Part shown: piece after piece, positions 26,115-37,626 of the stretch
How positions within the stretch are numbered: position 1 is the stretch's first letter
Layout of the letters: every line of letters starts with the position of its first letter
Notes under the pieces: generated by a model
Told to the model about the DNA's origin: nothing
The model's input: only the letters and a program-made list of their open reading frames with translations
The model's database searches: none
Translations under genes and position numbers: made by a program
Assembly (NCBI GenBank): GCA_902789345.1
Contig: CADANT010000019.1
Location: forward strand, 1 to 64,000
Length of the DNA stretch: 64,000 bases
Reading direction: 5' to 3'
Source: an uncultured Ruminococcus sp.
GTDB taxonomy: Bacteria > Bacillota > Clostridia > Oscillospirales > Acutalibacteraceae

Positions 26115-29100
26115 TTAATTATTTGACACTTCGTTATTCTGCTCTATAACCTGGTCAACAACCGGTGTAGGAGTAGTGAAGTTTTCTTCAAGCTCTACAT
26201 TGCTGTAGCGTTTCATACCTGTACCGGCAGGTATTAGCTTACCGATAATTACATTTTCTTTCAAGCCTACCAACGGGTCAACCTTACCCTTGATAGCAGC
26301 ATCTGTAAGAACACGGGTTGTTTCCTGGAATGACGCAGCTGACAAGAAGCTGTCTGTAGCAAGTGAAGCCTTGGTAATACCAAGCAGCTGTTGTGTAGCT
26401 GTTGCCAGTTCAAGGTCTGTTTCACCGGCATCTATTCTGCTCTGAATTTCTTCGTTTGCAGTAATAAAGTCATTCTTATCAATTTGAGCGCCTGTCATTA
26501 GATTTGTTGAGCCCGGCTCATCTATCTTAACCTTACGCATCATCTGGCGTACAATAACCTCAATGTGCTTGTCGTTGATAGCAACACCCTGTAGACGGTA
26601 GGTACGCTGTACCTCTTCTATCAGGTAATTCTGAACAGCCTCAACACCCAAAATATCAAGAACATCGTGTGGGTTTTTAGCACCCTCTGTAAGCATATCG
26701 CCCTTTGAAACGAACTGACCCTCTTGGATTTTCTCTCTTGAGCCGTGAGGAATCAGGTAGCTTCTTTCGTCAGCTGTTTCCTTATTAAAGATAACAGCAT
26801 GGCGTGCACCCTTAATAGTTTCAAAGCGAACCTCACCGTCTATTTCACTTAGAATAGCCTGGTGCTTTGGTCGTCTGCTTTCAAACAATTCTTCTACTCT
26901 TGGAAGACCCTGTGTAATATCCTCGCCGCCTGCAACACCACCGGTGTGGAATGTACGCATTGTAAGCTGTGTACCAGGCTCGCCGATAGACTGAGCCGCA
27001 ATAGTACCAACAGCCTCACCTACTGTAACAGGCATACCGTTTGCAAGGTTAGAACCATAACACTTACGGCAAACACCGTGCTTTGCTCTACAACCAAGAA
27101 TTGAACGGATTTTAACCTTTTCAACTCCGCTGTTAGAGATAATGTCTGCTTCCTTGTCGCCCATCATAGTTTCCTTGCTTACAAGCACCTCACCTGTCTG
27201 TGGGTCAACAAAGTCTTCAGCCAAATATCTGCCAAGAAGTCTTTCTCTTATATCTTCAATCTTTCTCTTGCCGTCGTAAATAGTATAAATATCAATACCG
27301 TCGTGTGTACCACAGTCGTCCTCTCTAACAATAACATCCTGAGATACATCAACAAGTCTACGAGTAAGGTAACCTGAGTCAGCTGTTCTAAGAGCTGTAT
27401 CGGCAAGTCCCTTTCTGGCACCACGGGAAGAAATAAAGTATTCCAAAATGTTCAAGCCTTCACGGTAGTTAGCTCTGATAGGAATTTCAATAGTCTTACC
27501 TGATGTATTGGCAATAAGACCACGCATACCTGCAAGCTGTCTAATCTGAGACATACTACCACGGGCACCTGAGTCAGCCATCATCCAAATTGGGTTGTAG
27601 GCGTCCATATTATTCTTTAGTGCCTCTGTAACATCGTCTGTAGCCTTATTCCAAATTTTAAGAACATTCTTGTAACGCTCTTCGTTACTCATTAGACCTT
27701 CGTTGTAAAGCTCTGTAATTTCGTCCTTATCAACCTCGGCCTTAGCAATAATCTCTTTCTTAGCCGGCGGAATAGCTGCGTCGCATACAGCAACGGTAAT
27801 AGCACCTATTGTAGAATACTTGTAACCCTGTGATTTAATAGAGTCAAGCACCTGTGATGTTACTTGTGTACCGTGTACTCTTATGCACTTGTCAATAATT
27901 TTACCAAGCTGTGACTTACCAACCAAGAAGTCGATTTCATATTTTAGCTCGTTTTCAGGAATACTTCTGTCAATAAAGCCAAGATCCTGCGGAATAGGTC
28001 TGTTAAATATAATACGACCAACTGTTGTGTCAACAAGACCTGTCTTCATTTCACCGTTGATTTCCTGAGTACGGCGAACCTTAATCTTTGAATGAAGTGT
28101 AATATATTTAGCGTCATACGCCATTAGAGCCTCGTCTTCATTTCTGAAGATTTTGCCCTCGCCAGGTTCACCGTTCTTGTCAAGTGTCAAGTAGTATGAA
28201 CCCAAGATCATATCCTGTGAAGGTACTGCAACAGGACGGCCGTCTGAAGGCTTAAGCAGGTTGCCTGCTGCAAGCATAAGGAACCTTGCCTCTGCCTGCG
28301 CCTCTGCTGACAATGGTACGTGAACAGCCATCTGGTCGCCGTCGAAGTCGGCGTTATACGCTGTACAAACAAGTGGATGCAGCTTTAGCGCTCTACCCTC
28401 TACAAGTACAGGCTCAAATGCCTGAATACCAAGTCTGTGAAGTGTAGGAGCACGGTTAAGCAATACAGGGTGTCCCTTAATTACAACCTCTAGTGCGTCC
28501 CAAACCTCCGGCTTAGCTCTCTCTACAGCCTTTCTGGCTGCCTTAATATTAGCTGAAACCTTAGTTTCTACCAATCTCTTCATAACGAAAGGCTTAAACA
28601 GCTCAAGCGCCATTTCCTTAGGCAAACCGCACTGGTACATTTTCAGTTCAGGTCCTACTACGATAACCGAACGGCCTGAATAGTCAACACGCTTACCAAG
28701 CAAGTTCTGACGGAAACGACCCTGCTTACCCTTTAGCATATCAGACAGTGACTTCAACGCCCTGTTGTTAGGGCCTGTAACAGGTCTGCCTCGTCTGCCA
28801 TTATCTATAAGTGCATCTACAGACTCCTGCAGCATACGCTTTTCGTTTCTTATAATAATATCCGGTGCTTCAAGCTCTAAAAGCTTTTTCAAACGGTTAT
28901 TTCTGTTAATAACTCTGCGGTACAAGTCATTTAGGTCAGATGTAGCAAATCTGCCGCCGTCAAGCTGTACCATAGGACGAATATCCGGTGGAATAACAGG
29001 TACTACATCCATAATCATCCATTCAGGACGGTTGCCAGACATTCTAAATGCCTCAACAACCTCAAGCCTTTTAACCAAACGAACCTTTTTCTGACCGCTG

Positions 29101-29693
29101 GCTGTTTCAAGCTCTTCCTTTAGCTGAGCAGAAAGCTCCTCAAGGTCAATTTCCTCCAAAAGCTTTTTAATAGCCTCGGCGCCCATACCTGCCTGGAAGT
29201 CGTCTTCGTACTTCTCACGCATTTCTCTGTATTCGTTGTCGCTTAGAATTTGCTGCTTTACAAGTCCTGTACCCTCGCCCGGGTCAGTTACAATATATGA
29301 AGCAAAGTAAAGCACCTTTTCCAGCAGTCTTGGTGAAAGGTCAAGCATTAAACCTATTCTTGAAGGAATACCCTTAAAGTACCAAATGTGAGAAACAGGA
29401 GCAGCCAGCTCAATATGGCCCATTCTTTCTCTACGAACCTTAGAGCGTGTTACCTCAACGCCGCAGCGTTCGCAAACCTTGCCCTTGTAGCGAATTCTCT
29501 TGTACTTACCGCAGTGACACTCCCAGTCCTTTTGCGGTCCGAAAATTCTTTCACAGAAAAGACCGTCTGTTTCAGGCTTTAGTGTACGGTAGTTAATTGT
29601 TTCCGGCTTAGTAACCTCTCCGTATGACCATTCTCTAATCTGCTCAGGTGAAGCAAGTCCGATTTTTATTGATTCAAATGTATTAAATTCCAT
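26115..29693 (-). CDS. rpoC: DNA-directed RNA polymerase subunit beta'
   Basis: The largest RNA polymerase subunit, 1192 residues. It carries the N-terminal zinc site (Cys59, Cys61, Cys74, Cys77), the active-site Mg loop NADFDGDQM (residues 447-455), the bridge-helix and trigger-loop region around [20 protein letters not shown], and the second zinc site [13 protein letters not shown]. The length is that of Firmicutes beta' without large lineage inserts. It starts 20 nt after rpoB on the same strand with AGGAGGTAAGG upstream. Confidence 0.98.
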   Translation of the reverse strand: MEFNTFESIKIGLASPEQIREWSYGEVTKPETINYRTLKPETDGLFCERIFGPQKDWECHCGKYKRIRYKGKVCERCGVEVTRSKVRRERMGHIELAAPVSHIWYFKGIPSRIGLMLDLSPRLLEKVLYFASYIVTDPGEGTGLVKQQILSDNEYREMREKYEDDFQAGMGAEAIKKLLEEIDLEELSAQLKEELETASGQKKVRLVKRLEVVEAFRMSGNRPEWMIMDVVPVIPPDIRPMVQLDGGRFATSDLNDLYRRVINRNNRLKKLLELEAPDIIIRNEKRMLQESVDALIDNGRRGRPVTGPNNRALKSLSDMLKGKQGRFRQNLLGKRVDYSGRSVIVVGPELKMYQCGLPKEMALELFKPFVMKRLVETKVSANIKAARKAVERAKPEVWDALEVVIKGHPVLLNRAPTLHRLGIQAFEPVLVEGRALKLHPLVCTAYNADFDGDQMAVHVPLSAEAQAEARFLMLAAGNLLKPSDGRPVAVPSQDMILGSYYLTLDKNGEPGEGKIFRNEDEALMAYDAKYITLHSKIKVRRTQEINGEMKTGLVDTTVGRIIFNRPIPQDLGFIDRSIPENELKYEIDFLVGKSQLGKIIDKCIRVHGTQVTSQVLDSIKSQGYKYSTIGAITVAVCDAAIPPAKKEIIAKAEVDKDEITELYNEGLMSNEERYKNVLKIWNKATDDVTEALKNNMDAYNPIWMMADSGARGSMSQIRQLAGMRGLIANTSGKTIEIPIRANYREGLNILEYFISSRGARKGLADTALRTADSGYLTRRLVDVSQDVIVREDDCGTHDGIDIYTIYDGKRKIEDIRERLLGRYLAEDFVDPQTGEVLVSKETMMGDKEADIISNSGVEKVKIRSILGCRAKHGVCRKCYGSNLANGMPVTVGEAVGTIAAQSIGEPGTQLTMRTFHTGGVAGGEDITQGLPRVEELFESRRPKHQAILSEIDGEVRFETIKGARHAVIFNKETADERSYLIPHGSREKIQEGQFVSKGDMLTEGAKNPHDVLDILGVEAVQNYLIEEVQRTYRLQGVAINDKHIEVIVRQMMRKVKIDEPGSTNLMTGAQIDKNDFITANEEIQSRIDAGETDLELATATQQLLGITKASLATDSFLSAASFQETTRVLTDAAIKGKVDPLVGLKENVIIGKLIPAGTGMKRYSNVELEENFTTPTPVVDQVIEQNNEVSNN

Positions 29694-29713
29694 TATATGC
29701 CTTACCTCCTGAA

Positions 29714-32700
29714 TTAAAGCTCGTCACTTCCGTAGCCGTCACCGAAGTCAAGCAAATCTTCTGTTTCTTCCTCGGCAAAGGCCGATTCGTCAACCATAAT
29801 GTCGCCCTCCTGATCTTCGTCATACTGGTAGCCGTCCATATCGGTCATAACATTTTCTGACTCCATCAGGTCTTCTGATTCGCTGTCGGCATTGTTAGCT
29901 ACAGGAATATCGTCATCATCATCAAAATGCTGTCTTAAATCTATTTCATTGTTGTCCTTGTCAAGAACTCTAACATCAAGTGCAAGAGACTGAAGCTCTT
30001 TAATAAGAACCTTAAAGGATTCCGGTACACCAGGGGTAGGAATGTTTTGTCCCTTAACAATAGCTTCGTATGTTTTAACACGACCTACAACATCGTCTGA
30101 CTTTACTGTCAAAATTTCCTGTAGGGTGTATGCAGCACCGTAAGCCTCAAGTGCCCAAACTTCCATCTCACCGAAACGCTGTCCGCCAAACTGTGCCTTA
30201 CCGCCAAGAGGCTGCTGTGTAACCAATGAGTAAGGACCTGTAGAACGAGCGTGAATCTTATCGTCTACCAAGTGGTGCAGCTTTAGGTAGTACATATAAC
30301 CAACTGTAACAGGGTTATCAAACCATTCGCCTGTTCTGCCGTCACGAAGCTTTGTTTTACACTCCATAGAAATGCCGTTCTTGTTGAAGCACTCTGTAAA
30401 GTCAATATACTTTGGTGACTCAGGCGGCGGCAGCTCGCCCTTCTTTGATTTTTCAAGAATATCCTCGTAAATCTTGAAGATGTCCTGCTCATGTGCGCCG
30501 TCAAATACAGGCGTCATAATCTTCCAGCCAAGTGCCTTTGCGGCGTAGCCCAGGTGAACTTCAAGTACCTGTCCGATGTTCATACGAGAAGGTACGCCCA
30601 ATGGGTTAAGTACAATATCAAGCGGAGTACCGTCCGGCAGGAATGGCATATCCTCCATAGGCAGTATTCTTGAAACGACACCCTTGTTACCGTGACGACC
30701 TGCCATCTTATCACCAACAGAGATTTTTCTCTTTTGTGCCAAATAGCAGCGAACAACCTTATTTACGCCAGGCTGCAGCTCGTCAGGACTGTTTTCACGG
30801 GTAAATACCTTTACATCTACTACAATACCGCATTCACCGTGCGGAACTCTCAGAGAAGTATCTCTTACCTCTCTTGCCTTTTCACCGAAGATAGCTCTTA
30901 GCAGTCTTTCCTCGGCTGTCAGCTCTGTTTCACCCTTAGGTGTAACCTTACCAACAAGAATATCGCCTGCCTTAACTTCGGCACCAATGTGAATAATACC
31001 GTCTTCGTCAAGGTCTTTAAGCATATCCTCGCCTACATTAGGAATATCTCTTGTAATTTCTTCAGGGCCAAGCTTTGTATCTCTTGCCTCTGTTTCGTAT
31101 TCCTCTATATGAATTGATGTGTAAACATCATCTCTAACAATCTTTTCGTTAATAAGAACAGCATCCTCGTAGTTATAACCTTCCCAGGTCATAAAGCCGA
31201 TAAGTGCGTTTCTGCCCAAGCTGATTTCGCCGTTATGTGTAGCCGGACCGTCAGCAAGAACTTCGTTCTTTTTAACTCTTTGTCCCTTTGAAACAACAGG
31301 AACCTGGTTAATACAGGTGCTCTGGTTAGAACGCATAAACTTTGTAATTTCAAAGTCTTGAATTCTGCCTGAATCGTAGCGAACCGAAACCTTGTCGGCG
31401 CTTACGCTAAGCACTACGCCGTCCTCTTCGGAAAGCACGCATATACCTGAGTCAACACCTGCTTTATACTCCATACCTGTACCTACAATAGGTGATTCGG
31501 TAACAAGCAGAGGCACTGCCTGACGCTGCATGTTAGATCCCATAAGGGCACGGTTGGCGTCGTCGTTTTCCAAGAACGGAATCATTGCTGTAGCAACAGA
31601 CACAACCATTCTAGGTGATACATCCATATAGTCAAAGCGTTCACGGTCAAGCTCCACGAACTCGTCTCTGTATCTACCGTTGACTATTTGATTCTTAAAG
31701 TGGCCCTCTTCATCAAGAGGAACATTAGCCTGTGCAACAATGTAGTTATCCTCTACATCTGCTGTCATATAAACAACTTCGTCTGTTACTACTCCTCTTT
31801 CCTTGTCAACCTTACGGAAAGGAGCCTCGATAAAGCCGTATTTATTAATTCTTGCAAATGTTGCAAGGTATGAAATCAAACCGATGTTAGGTCCTTCAGG
31901 GGTTTCAATAGGACACATACGGCCATAGTGGCTGTAGTGAACATCTCGAACCTCAAATCCTGCTCTGTCTCTTGACAAACCGCCAGGACCAAGGGCAGAA
32001 AGTCTTCTTTTATGTGTAAGCTCGGCAAGAGGGTTTGTCTGGTCCATAAACTGTGACAACGGTGAAGAACCAAAGAATTCTTTAATAGCCGCAGTAACAG
32101 GACGAATATTAATTAGGTTGTTAGGTGTAAGTCCCTCTATATCCTGAGCGTTTAGTGTCATTCTTTCTCTGATAACTCTTTCAAGTCTTGAGAAGCCTAT
32201 TCTAAACTGGTTTTGAAGCAGCTCACCAACACAACGAATACGACGGTTGCCCAAGTGGTCAATGTCATCTGTAACACCTATACCGTGTGCCAGGTTGTTC
32301 ATATAGTTGATGGTTGCAAAAATATCGTCAATAGTAATTGTGTTAGGTATAAGCTCCGGTCTTCTAAGTCTAAGCTGATTTTTAAGCTCTTCCTTATCGT
32401 CACCGCAAGCGTCAAGAATTTCAGCAAGTACATCAAACTGTACCATTTCGTTGATGTTGCACTCTGCCTCGGCGTCAAAGTCAACATATTTGCTAATGTC
32501 AACCATACCGTTTGCAAGAATTTTTACTCTTGCGCCCTCTGCATCATATACAACGGCCTGCTTAACGCCGGCGTTCTGAATTTGCACTGACTTTTCCTTG
32601 CTGATAACCTCGTCAGGCATAGCTATAAGCTCACCTGTGCGTGGGTCTGCTATAGGCTCTGCCAGCTTTTGACCTTCTAATCTTGAAGCGATACCAAGCT

Positions 32701-33538
32701 TTTTGTTGTACTTATAACGGCCAACTCTGGACATATCGTATCTTCTGCCGTCAAAGAACAGACCAAACAGGTGGTTCTGTGCGTTTTCAAGTACAGGAGG
32801 CTCACCCGGTCTTTGCTTTTTGTAAACCTCAAGCAAAGCTTCTTCTGTGTTGTGGCAAGGGTCCTTTTCAAGTGTAGCACGAATTCTCTCGTCATCACCG
32901 AAGTAATCAAGAATTTGAGCGTCTGTACCCAAGCCCAAAGCCCTTATGAATACTGTTATAGGAATTTTTCTGTTTTTATCAATACGAACATAGAAAACAT
33001 CGTTTAGGTCGTTTTCATATTCAAGCCAAGCACCCCTGTTAGGAATAACTGTAGCACTGAAAATCTTCTTTGATGTCTTGTCGTACTCCATCTTGTAGTA
33101 TACGCCCGGCGACCTTACAAGCTGAGATACTATAACTCTTTCAGCACCGTTAATAACAAATGTACCGCTTGCTGTCATAAGCGGGAAGTCACCCATAAAT
33201 ACATTAGACTTCTTAATTTCACCTGTTTCGGTATTTGTAAGTGTAGCGGTTACACGCAAAGGAGCAGCATATGTTGCGTCTCTTTCCTTACACTCCTTTA
33301 CGCTGTAGTTAGGGTTGTCAACATCCAGCGTATAGTCAATGAAATCCAAAACATAGGTACCGGTGTGGCTGGTAATACCCGACACATCCTTAAAAACTTC
33401 CTTTAGTCCCTCGTTTAGGAACCACTGGTATGAGTTTTTCTGCACCTCGATAAGGTTAGGCATTTCAATAACTTCGTCAATTTTTGCGAAAGACATTCTT
33501 TCGGCTCTACCAAGTTTTACAGGCTTGACTTTTACCAT
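29714..33538 (-). CDS. rpoB: DNA-directed RNA polymerase subunit beta
   Basis: The RNA polymerase beta subunit, 1274 residues. The rifampicin pocket reads [20 protein letters not shown], with the histidine and serine of the sensitive type, so rifampicin sensitivity is expected. The C-terminal clamp block [20 protein letters not shown] is intact, and an acidic tail of about 70 residues closes the protein. The ATG at 33538 has GGAGTGAT upstream and begins [10 protein letters not shown] as in relatives; an in-frame TTG 36 nt earlier is less likely. rplJ and rplL are absent upstream. The gene has its own promoter at 33701-33729 and a leader of ~155 nt. Confidence 0.97.
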   Translation of the reverse strand: MVKVKPVKLGRAERMSFAKIDEVIEMPNLIEVQKNSYQWFLNEGLKEVFKDVSGITSHTGTYVLDFIDYTLDVDNPNYSVKECKERDATYAAPLRVTATLTNTETGEIKKSNVFMGDFPLMTASGTFVINGAERVIVSQLVRSPGVYYKMEYDKTSKKIFSATVIPNRGAWLEYENDLNDVFYVRIDKNRKIPITVFIRALGLGTDAQILDYFGDDERIRATLEKDPCHNTEEALLEVYKKQRPGEPPVLENAQNHLFGLFFDGRRYDMSRVGRYKYNKKLGIASRLEGQKLAEPIADPRTGELIAMPDEVISKEKSVQIQNAGVKQAVVYDAEGARVKILANGMVDISKYVDFDAEAECNINEMVQFDVLAEILDACGDDKEELKNQLRLRRPELIPNTITIDDIFATINYMNNLAHGIGVTDDIDHLGNRRIRCVGELLQNQFRIGFSRLERVIRERMTLNAQDIEGLTPNNLINIRPVTAAIKEFFGSSPLSQFMDQTNPLAELTHKRRLSALGPGGLSRDRAGFEVRDVHYSHYGRMCPIETPEGPNIGLISYLATFARINKYGFIEAPFRKVDKERGVVTDEVVYMTADVEDNYIVAQANVPLDEEGHFKNQIVNGRYRDEFVELDRERFDYMDVSPRMVVSVATAMIPFLENDDANRALMGSNMQRQAVPLLVTESPIVGTGMEYKAGVDSGICVLSEEDGVVLSVSADKVSVRYDSGRIQDFEITKFMRSNQSTCINQVPVVSKGQRVKKNEVLADGPATHNGEISLGRNALIGFMTWEGYNYEDAVLINEKIVRDDVYTSIHIEEYETEARDTKLGPEEITRDIPNVGEDMLKDLDEDGIIHIGAEVKAGDILVGKVTPKGETELTAEERLLRAIFGEKAREVRDTSLRVPHGECGIVVDVKVFTRENSPDELQPGVNKVVRCYLAQKRKISVGDKMAGRHGNKGVVSRILPMEDMPFLPDGTPLDIVLNPLGVPSRMNIGQVLEVHLGYAAKALGWKIMTPVFDGAHEQDIFKIYEDILEKSKKGELPPPESPKYIDFTECFNKNGISMECKTKLRDGRTGEWFDNPVTVGYMYYLKLHHLVDDKIHARSTGPYSLVTQQPLGGKAQFGGQRFGEMEVWALEAYGAAYTLQEILTVKSDDVVGRVKTYEAIVKGQNIPTPGVPESFKVLIKELQSLALDVRVLDKDNNEIDLRQHFDDDDDIPVANNADSESEDLMESENVMTDMDGYQYDEDQEGDIMVDESAFAEEETEDLLDFGDGYGSDEL

Positions 33539-33700
33539 AGGCGTATCACTCCGTTCATAAAATTTAGTCCGCAATAATTATAAAATTCCAACGGCAGAAG
33601 ATTTTTCCGAAAAACTATTGATTTTTAAAAAAATCTGTGCTAATATTCATTCATCAGATAGGTGAATCAGGCACTTTTTGCCATTATGTTGCATTTTATA

Positions 33701-33729
33701 AGTATAACCCCTTGACAAAGGCTTGTCAA
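33701..33729 (-). promoter_or_regulatory. Promoter of rpoBC embedded in an inverted repeat
   Basis: On the - strand: TTGACA (33724-33729), exactly 17 nt, TATACT (33701-33706). The -35 and most of the spacer lie inside the inverted repeat CCCCTTGACA/TGTCAAGGGG (33708-33736). On the + strand the same repeat is followed by TTTTT and looks like a terminator. The leader before rpoB contains a GTGC/GCAC hairpin followed by a run of T. The 33539-33886 gap holds nothing else recognisable apart from weak hairpins. Confidence 0.7.
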
Positions 33730-33886
33730 GGGGTTTTTAATTTTTTGAATAAAAATTCTCTAAAGTTTTCAACTTTTTAACATTTTGCCGAGTTTTATGG
33801 GAAAAATCGGAATTATCAGCAAATTAGGTGCACTCGGCGGCGTTTTATCTTTTACGGAGCAAAACAGACACAAAACACGGCTGTTT

Positions 33887-35827
33887 TTAACCCATTTGGC
33901 TCTCTGCTTCCTCTGCCTGCAGCTGTAGCTGCTCCCATTCTTCACATATTTCGGACTGCCTTTGTTGGTATTTTTCAAGAGCGTTTGTAAGCTCTAAAAG
34001 CTTGTCAAAGTCGCTTGCTGCGGCCGGGTCTGAAATTTGCTGTTGCACCTGCTCTATACTGCTGTCCAGGCTGTCCATTTCCTCTTCGCACCTGCGTATT
34101 TTTGTTTTTAGTTTGCGTAGGTTCGACTGCTGTTCTTTTCTGAGCTTGTACTCGTTTACCTTTGGCTTTTCTGCAGTGCCCCGCTTTACAGCTGTACCTG
34201 CACTGCTTTTTTCCTTTGACTTTTCAGCATAAAAGTCATAATTGCCAAGGTACTCTGTTATTCCGTTTTGGTCAAGGTACAACACCCTGTTTGCCAGCTT
34301 ATTTATAAAATAACGGTCATGAGAGATTATAAGCAGGGTACCGTCATAGTTTTTAAGGGTATTTTCAAGGGCCTCTCTTGAGCCTGTGTCAAGATGGTTT
34401 GTAGGCTCGTCAAGCAAAAGGAAATTGCCGCCTGCAAGCATTAGCTTAAGCAGTGCCACCCTTGCACGCTCGCCGCCGCTGAATGTGGAAAGCTGTTTAA
34501 ACACCTCGTCGCCCTTAAACAAAAACGAACCCAAAGCAGTGCGCACCTGTGTGTGCGTCATTTGCGGGAACATATCCCACACCTCGTCAAGTGCGGTTTT
34601 GTTAAGGTCCAGGCTTTCCTGCACCTGGTCAAAATAACCTGTGTCAACATTTACGCCGTATTCTATTCTGCCGGTGTCTGCATTTAGCTTGTGCATTAAT
34701 ATTTTAAACAGGGTTGTTTTTCCACAGCCGTTTGCTCCCAGTATAAATACACGCTCTTTTCGTTTAATGTCTAAATTAACATTTGAAAACAGCTTTTTGT
34801 TGCCAAAGGATTTGGAAAGGTTTTCTGTTTTTAGAACATCGTTTCCGCTTACACGCTTTGGCTCAAACCTAAAGTGTATGCTTTCAAGTGCTTGATCCTC
34901 CGGCTCTACCAGCTGTTCCTTTAGTTTGTCAGCCTGTTTTTGCTTGCTTTGGGCGGTAATATAATTATGGGCCTGTCCCCAACGCTTTTGCTGTTCTACT
35001 ATGCCCTCAATACGCTTAATTTCCTTAAGGTCATTTTCGTATTTTTTACGCATATCATCAAGAATTTTCTCTTTTTTCTCTATAAACTCGCTGTAGCCGC
35101 CCTTGTAGCCTGTTATTTTTTTATGCTCAAGCTCGATAGTTTTGTTTGTTACTGCATCAAGAAAATATCTGTCGTGGGATATTATTATAGCCGCACCGTT
35201 AAAATCCTTTATAAAGCTCTCCAGCCACTCTACAGACTGTATGTCAAGGTGGTTTGTAGGCTCGTCAAGGAGTAAAACATTTGCGCCGCACAAAAGCAGC
35301 TTTGCCAAACAAAGCTTTGAACGCTGACCACCGCTTAGCTTTCCTGTTTCTTTGTCAAATTCATCCTCTGCAAAGCCCAGTCCCAGCAGTGCCGACCTTG
35401 TGCGGCTTTTGTAGGTTAGTCCGCCGTTTCGTTCAAAATCCTCCTGCATTTGCAGGTGCTTTTCAATAAGGCGGTCACGCTCTTTTTCGTCATCTTCAAG
35501 CTCTATAAGCACAGGCAGCTCCTCAAGCTCTTTTTCCTGCTGTATCAGCTTGTCAAAAACCGACAACAGCTCGTCGTAAATATTTCTTTCGGGAAAATTA
35601 CAGGAGTGCTGTTCCAAATAGCCTACAACAGCGTCTTTGGAGTAATTAACACTACCCTCCGTAGGCTCTAAATTGTTGCTTAATATTTTAAAAATAGTTG
35701 TTTTACCTACGCCGTTTGCCCCTATAAATCCTATTTTATCTCTTTGCTCCACCTCAAATGAAACGTCACTAAACAATGTACGCTCCACAAAGGTCATAGC
35801 TAAATTTCTAACACTTAAAACAGCCAT
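33887..35827 (-). CDS. ABC-F family ATPase
   Basis: A soluble protein of 646 residues with two ABC domains and no membrane part, as in translation factors of the ABC-F class. The first domain has GANGVGKTT, signature LSGGQRSKL and LLLDEPTNHLD; the second GANGCGKTT, signature FSGGERARV and LLLDEPTNHLD. A charged linker of about 80 residues (about 235-320) matches the tRNA-interacting P-site tip. The C-terminal 110 residues form a coiled coil of the Uup/YdiF type. Such proteins resolve stalled ribosomes or protect them; antibiotic resistance cannot be read from sequence. It is upstream of rpoB on the same strand but transcribed separately. Confidence 0.9.
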   Translation of the reverse strand: MAVLSVRNLAMTFVERTLFSDVSFEVEQRDKIGFIGANGVGKTTIFKILSNNLEPTEGSVNYSKDAVVGYLEQHSCNFPERNIYDELLSVFDKLIQQEKELEELPVLIELEDDEKERDRLIEKHLQMQEDFERNGGLTYKSRTRSALLGLGFAEDEFDKETGKLSGGQRSKLCLAKLLLCGANVLLLDEPTNHLDIQSVEWLESFIKDFNGAAIIISHDRYFLDAVTNKTIELEHKKITGYKGGYSEFIEKKEKILDDMRKKYENDLKEIKRIEGIVEQQKRWGQAHNYITAQSKQKQADKLKEQLVEPEDQALESIHFRFEPKRVSGNDVLKTENLSKSFGNKKLFSNVNLDIKRKERVFILGANGCGKTTLFKILMHKLNADTGRIEYGVNVDTGYFDQVQESLDLNKTALDEVWDMFPQMTHTQVRTALGSFLFKGDEVFKQLSTFSGGERARVALLKLMLAGGNFLLLDEPTNHLDTGSREALENTLKNYDGTLLIISHDRYFINKLANRVLYLDQNGITEYLGNYDFYAEKSKEKSSAGTAVKRGTAEKPKVNEYKLRKEQQSNLRKLKTKIRRCEEEMDSLDSSIEQVQQQISDPAAASDFDKLLELTNALEKYQQRQSEICEEWEQLQLQAEEAESQMG

Positions 35828-35905
35828 ATGTCGCTCTCTTTCATTACTTAAAATTATCCATATTATATTTTAGCAAAACTGTAATTATAATGCAACCACA
35901 GCTAA

Positions 35906-35948
35906 ACACAGCCCTGCCGTACTGAAGCATAGTACGGCAGGGCTGTGT
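35906..35948 (-). terminator. Long perfect hairpin after the GH13 gene
   Basis: An 18-bp perfect GC-rich stem (35906-35923 with 35931-35948) and a 7-nt loop lie 25 nt after the glycosidase stop codon. There is only a short TGTTTAG tract after it, so it is an unusual terminator or an RNA-stabilising structure. Confidence 0.65.
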
Positions 35949-35973
35949 AAAATATCTGTATTACTTCTGTAAT

Positions 35974-37527
35974 TTACTCTGCTGTTTTAAACAAAATAAA
36001 GCTTTGTGCGCCTAGTGTAAGCTTTCCGTTTTCAAGCTTTGCGTCACCTATTTGGTAAGCAACCTCTTTCTGCTTTACATCAAGCTCTACAGCAGTTTCA
36101 TTTGCGCTTGGGTTTACACCTACTACAAAACTGCCTCTTTGGTAAACAAACGGATACTTGTTACGCTGTGCATACAGCACCTTAAAGTCACCGTCAGGGC
36201 CAAGGTCACTGTTGTTCTCACGGCGTATTTTTATTATATCCTTTACTGTGTTAAAAATAGAATTTGGATTATCCCGCTGGTTTTCAACTGTAGGTGCGTT
36301 TGGCATACTGTCTACAGGCAGGTACAGGTTCTCCTTGTCAGCTGTAGAAAAGCCCAGGTTCTTGCCGTTTGTCCACTGCATAGGTGTACGAGAGCCTGTA
36401 CGGCTAAAGCCGCCCTCTTTGCTTGTAAGCTCCTCCTGATAGCGCATACCTATTTCGTCACCGTAGTAAAGAAACGGTACGCCCGGCATTGTAAATATGG
36501 TACAAAAAGCAAGCTTTCTTGCTGTTTCGTCAAGATTTTTTGTCATTCTAGGAATGTCGTGGTTGCTGGTAAACATACTGATATAGCCGCAGTCCTTTGT
36601 AGCCTTTAGATTCGGCACATATTCGTCAGTAAATACAGTAACATCGCCCTTGCCGTTTTTACTGAAAAAGCTTCTGTCCTCGCCGTCTACCTCGTAACGG
36701 AACAGTGTGCTGTAGCCGTTGCCACGGTGGTCAAGGTAAAAGTCCATATGGAAGCCGCCCTTAAACAGTGAGCGTACAGGGTGACACCATTCAGATACCA
36801 TTGCGGCATCAGGATATTCCTTGTCCAGCATTTCACGAATACCCTTCCAAATTCTGGCTGTAGCTACTTTCTCGTCATCATTTTTAACCAAAGAATCTGC
36901 CATATCTACTCTAAAGCCGTCACAGCCTTTGTCAAGCCAAAAACGCATTATATCCTTTAGCGCCTCTACAGTAGCAAGACAATCCGGGTGGTCGCAAGGC
37001 AACTGCCACTCCGGGTGAGTTATTTCATAAAAGCCATAGTTAAGGGCAGGCTGTGAACAAAAATAATTTACCATATAGTTTGCGTCACGGTCTGTTATAC
37101 CTACCATCATTCTATACTGCGGCGGTGCGTCCCAAACAGACTTTGTCCAAATATATCTGTTAGACATTTCGTTTTTTACAGGCTTTTTGCTCTCTGTAAA
37201 CCATGGGTGTGTGTCAGAGGTGTGTCCCGGAACCAAATCAAGCAATATTTTTATGCCCTTTTGGTGGGCAACTTTAAACAGATTTTCCAAGTCCTCATTT
37301 GTACCGTAGCGTGGTGCAACCTTTTTGTAGTCACGCACATCGTATCCGGCGTCCATAAAAGGTGAATCGTAGCAAGGGTTCATCCATATTGCATTACAGC
37401 CCAGGCTCTTAATATAATCCAGTTTTTCTATAATACCGTTAATATCTCCTATACCGTCACCGTTGCTGTCGTAAAAAGACTGTGGGTATATTTCATAAAA
37501 AACAGCGTCCTTTAACCATTGTGGCAT
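35974..37527 (-). CDS. GH13 alpha-glucosidase/alpha-amylase family protein
   Basis: A cytoplasmic glycoside hydrolase of 517 residues without a signal peptide. The (beta/alpha)8 barrel carries the four GH13 regions: DLVPGHTSD, GFRVDMAD with nucleophile Asp208, VSEW with acid/base Glu246, and TSNHDIPRM with Asp324. A small beta domain ends the protein (about 430-517). The build fits oligo-1,6-glucosidases and related alpha-glucosidases that split short glucans after uptake. The exact linkage is not shown. GGAGGAAT precedes the ATG. No sugar transporter is next to it. Confidence 0.9.
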   Translation of the reverse strand: MPQWLKDAVFYEIYPQSFYDSNGDGIGDINGIIEKLDYIKSLGCNAIWMNPCYDSPFMDAGYDVRDYKKVAPRYGTNEDLENLFKVAHQKGIKILLDLVPGHTSDTHPWFTESKKPVKNEMSNRYIWTKSVWDAPPQYRMMVGITDRDANYMVNYFCSQPALNYGFYEITHPEWQLPCDHPDCLATVEALKDIMRFWLDKGCDGFRVDMADSLVKNDDEKVATARIWKGIREMLDKEYPDAAMVSEWCHPVRSLFKGGFHMDFYLDHRGNGYSTLFRYEVDGEDRSFFSKNGKGDVTVFTDEYVPNLKATKDCGYISMFTSNHDIPRMTKNLDETARKLAFCTIFTMPGVPFLYYGDEIGMRYQEELTSKEGGFSRTGSRTPMQWTNGKNLGFSTADKENLYLPVDSMPNAPTVENQRDNPNSIFNTVKDIIKIRRENNSDLGPDGDFKVLYAQRNKYPFVYQRGSFVVGVNPSANETAVELDVKQKEVAYQIGDAKLENGKLTLGAQSFILFKTAE

Positions 37528-37626
37528 TTTTTATTCCTCCAGTTTATATACTTATTTTATAACGCACCGTCAATTAATACATTTAAAAATACAGGTGCTT
37601 AACACAAGATTACTTTACAAAATTAA

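Noticed and set aside
33708..33740. Stem followed by TTTTT on the + strand as a terminator of a + strand gene
   Set aside because: No + strand gene lies upstream; the same sequence forms a near-perfect - strand promoter for rpoB.
36052..36609. 185-residue + strand frame
   Set aside because: Antisense to the conserved GH13 gene, which has all four catalytic regions; the frame has no ribosome site.
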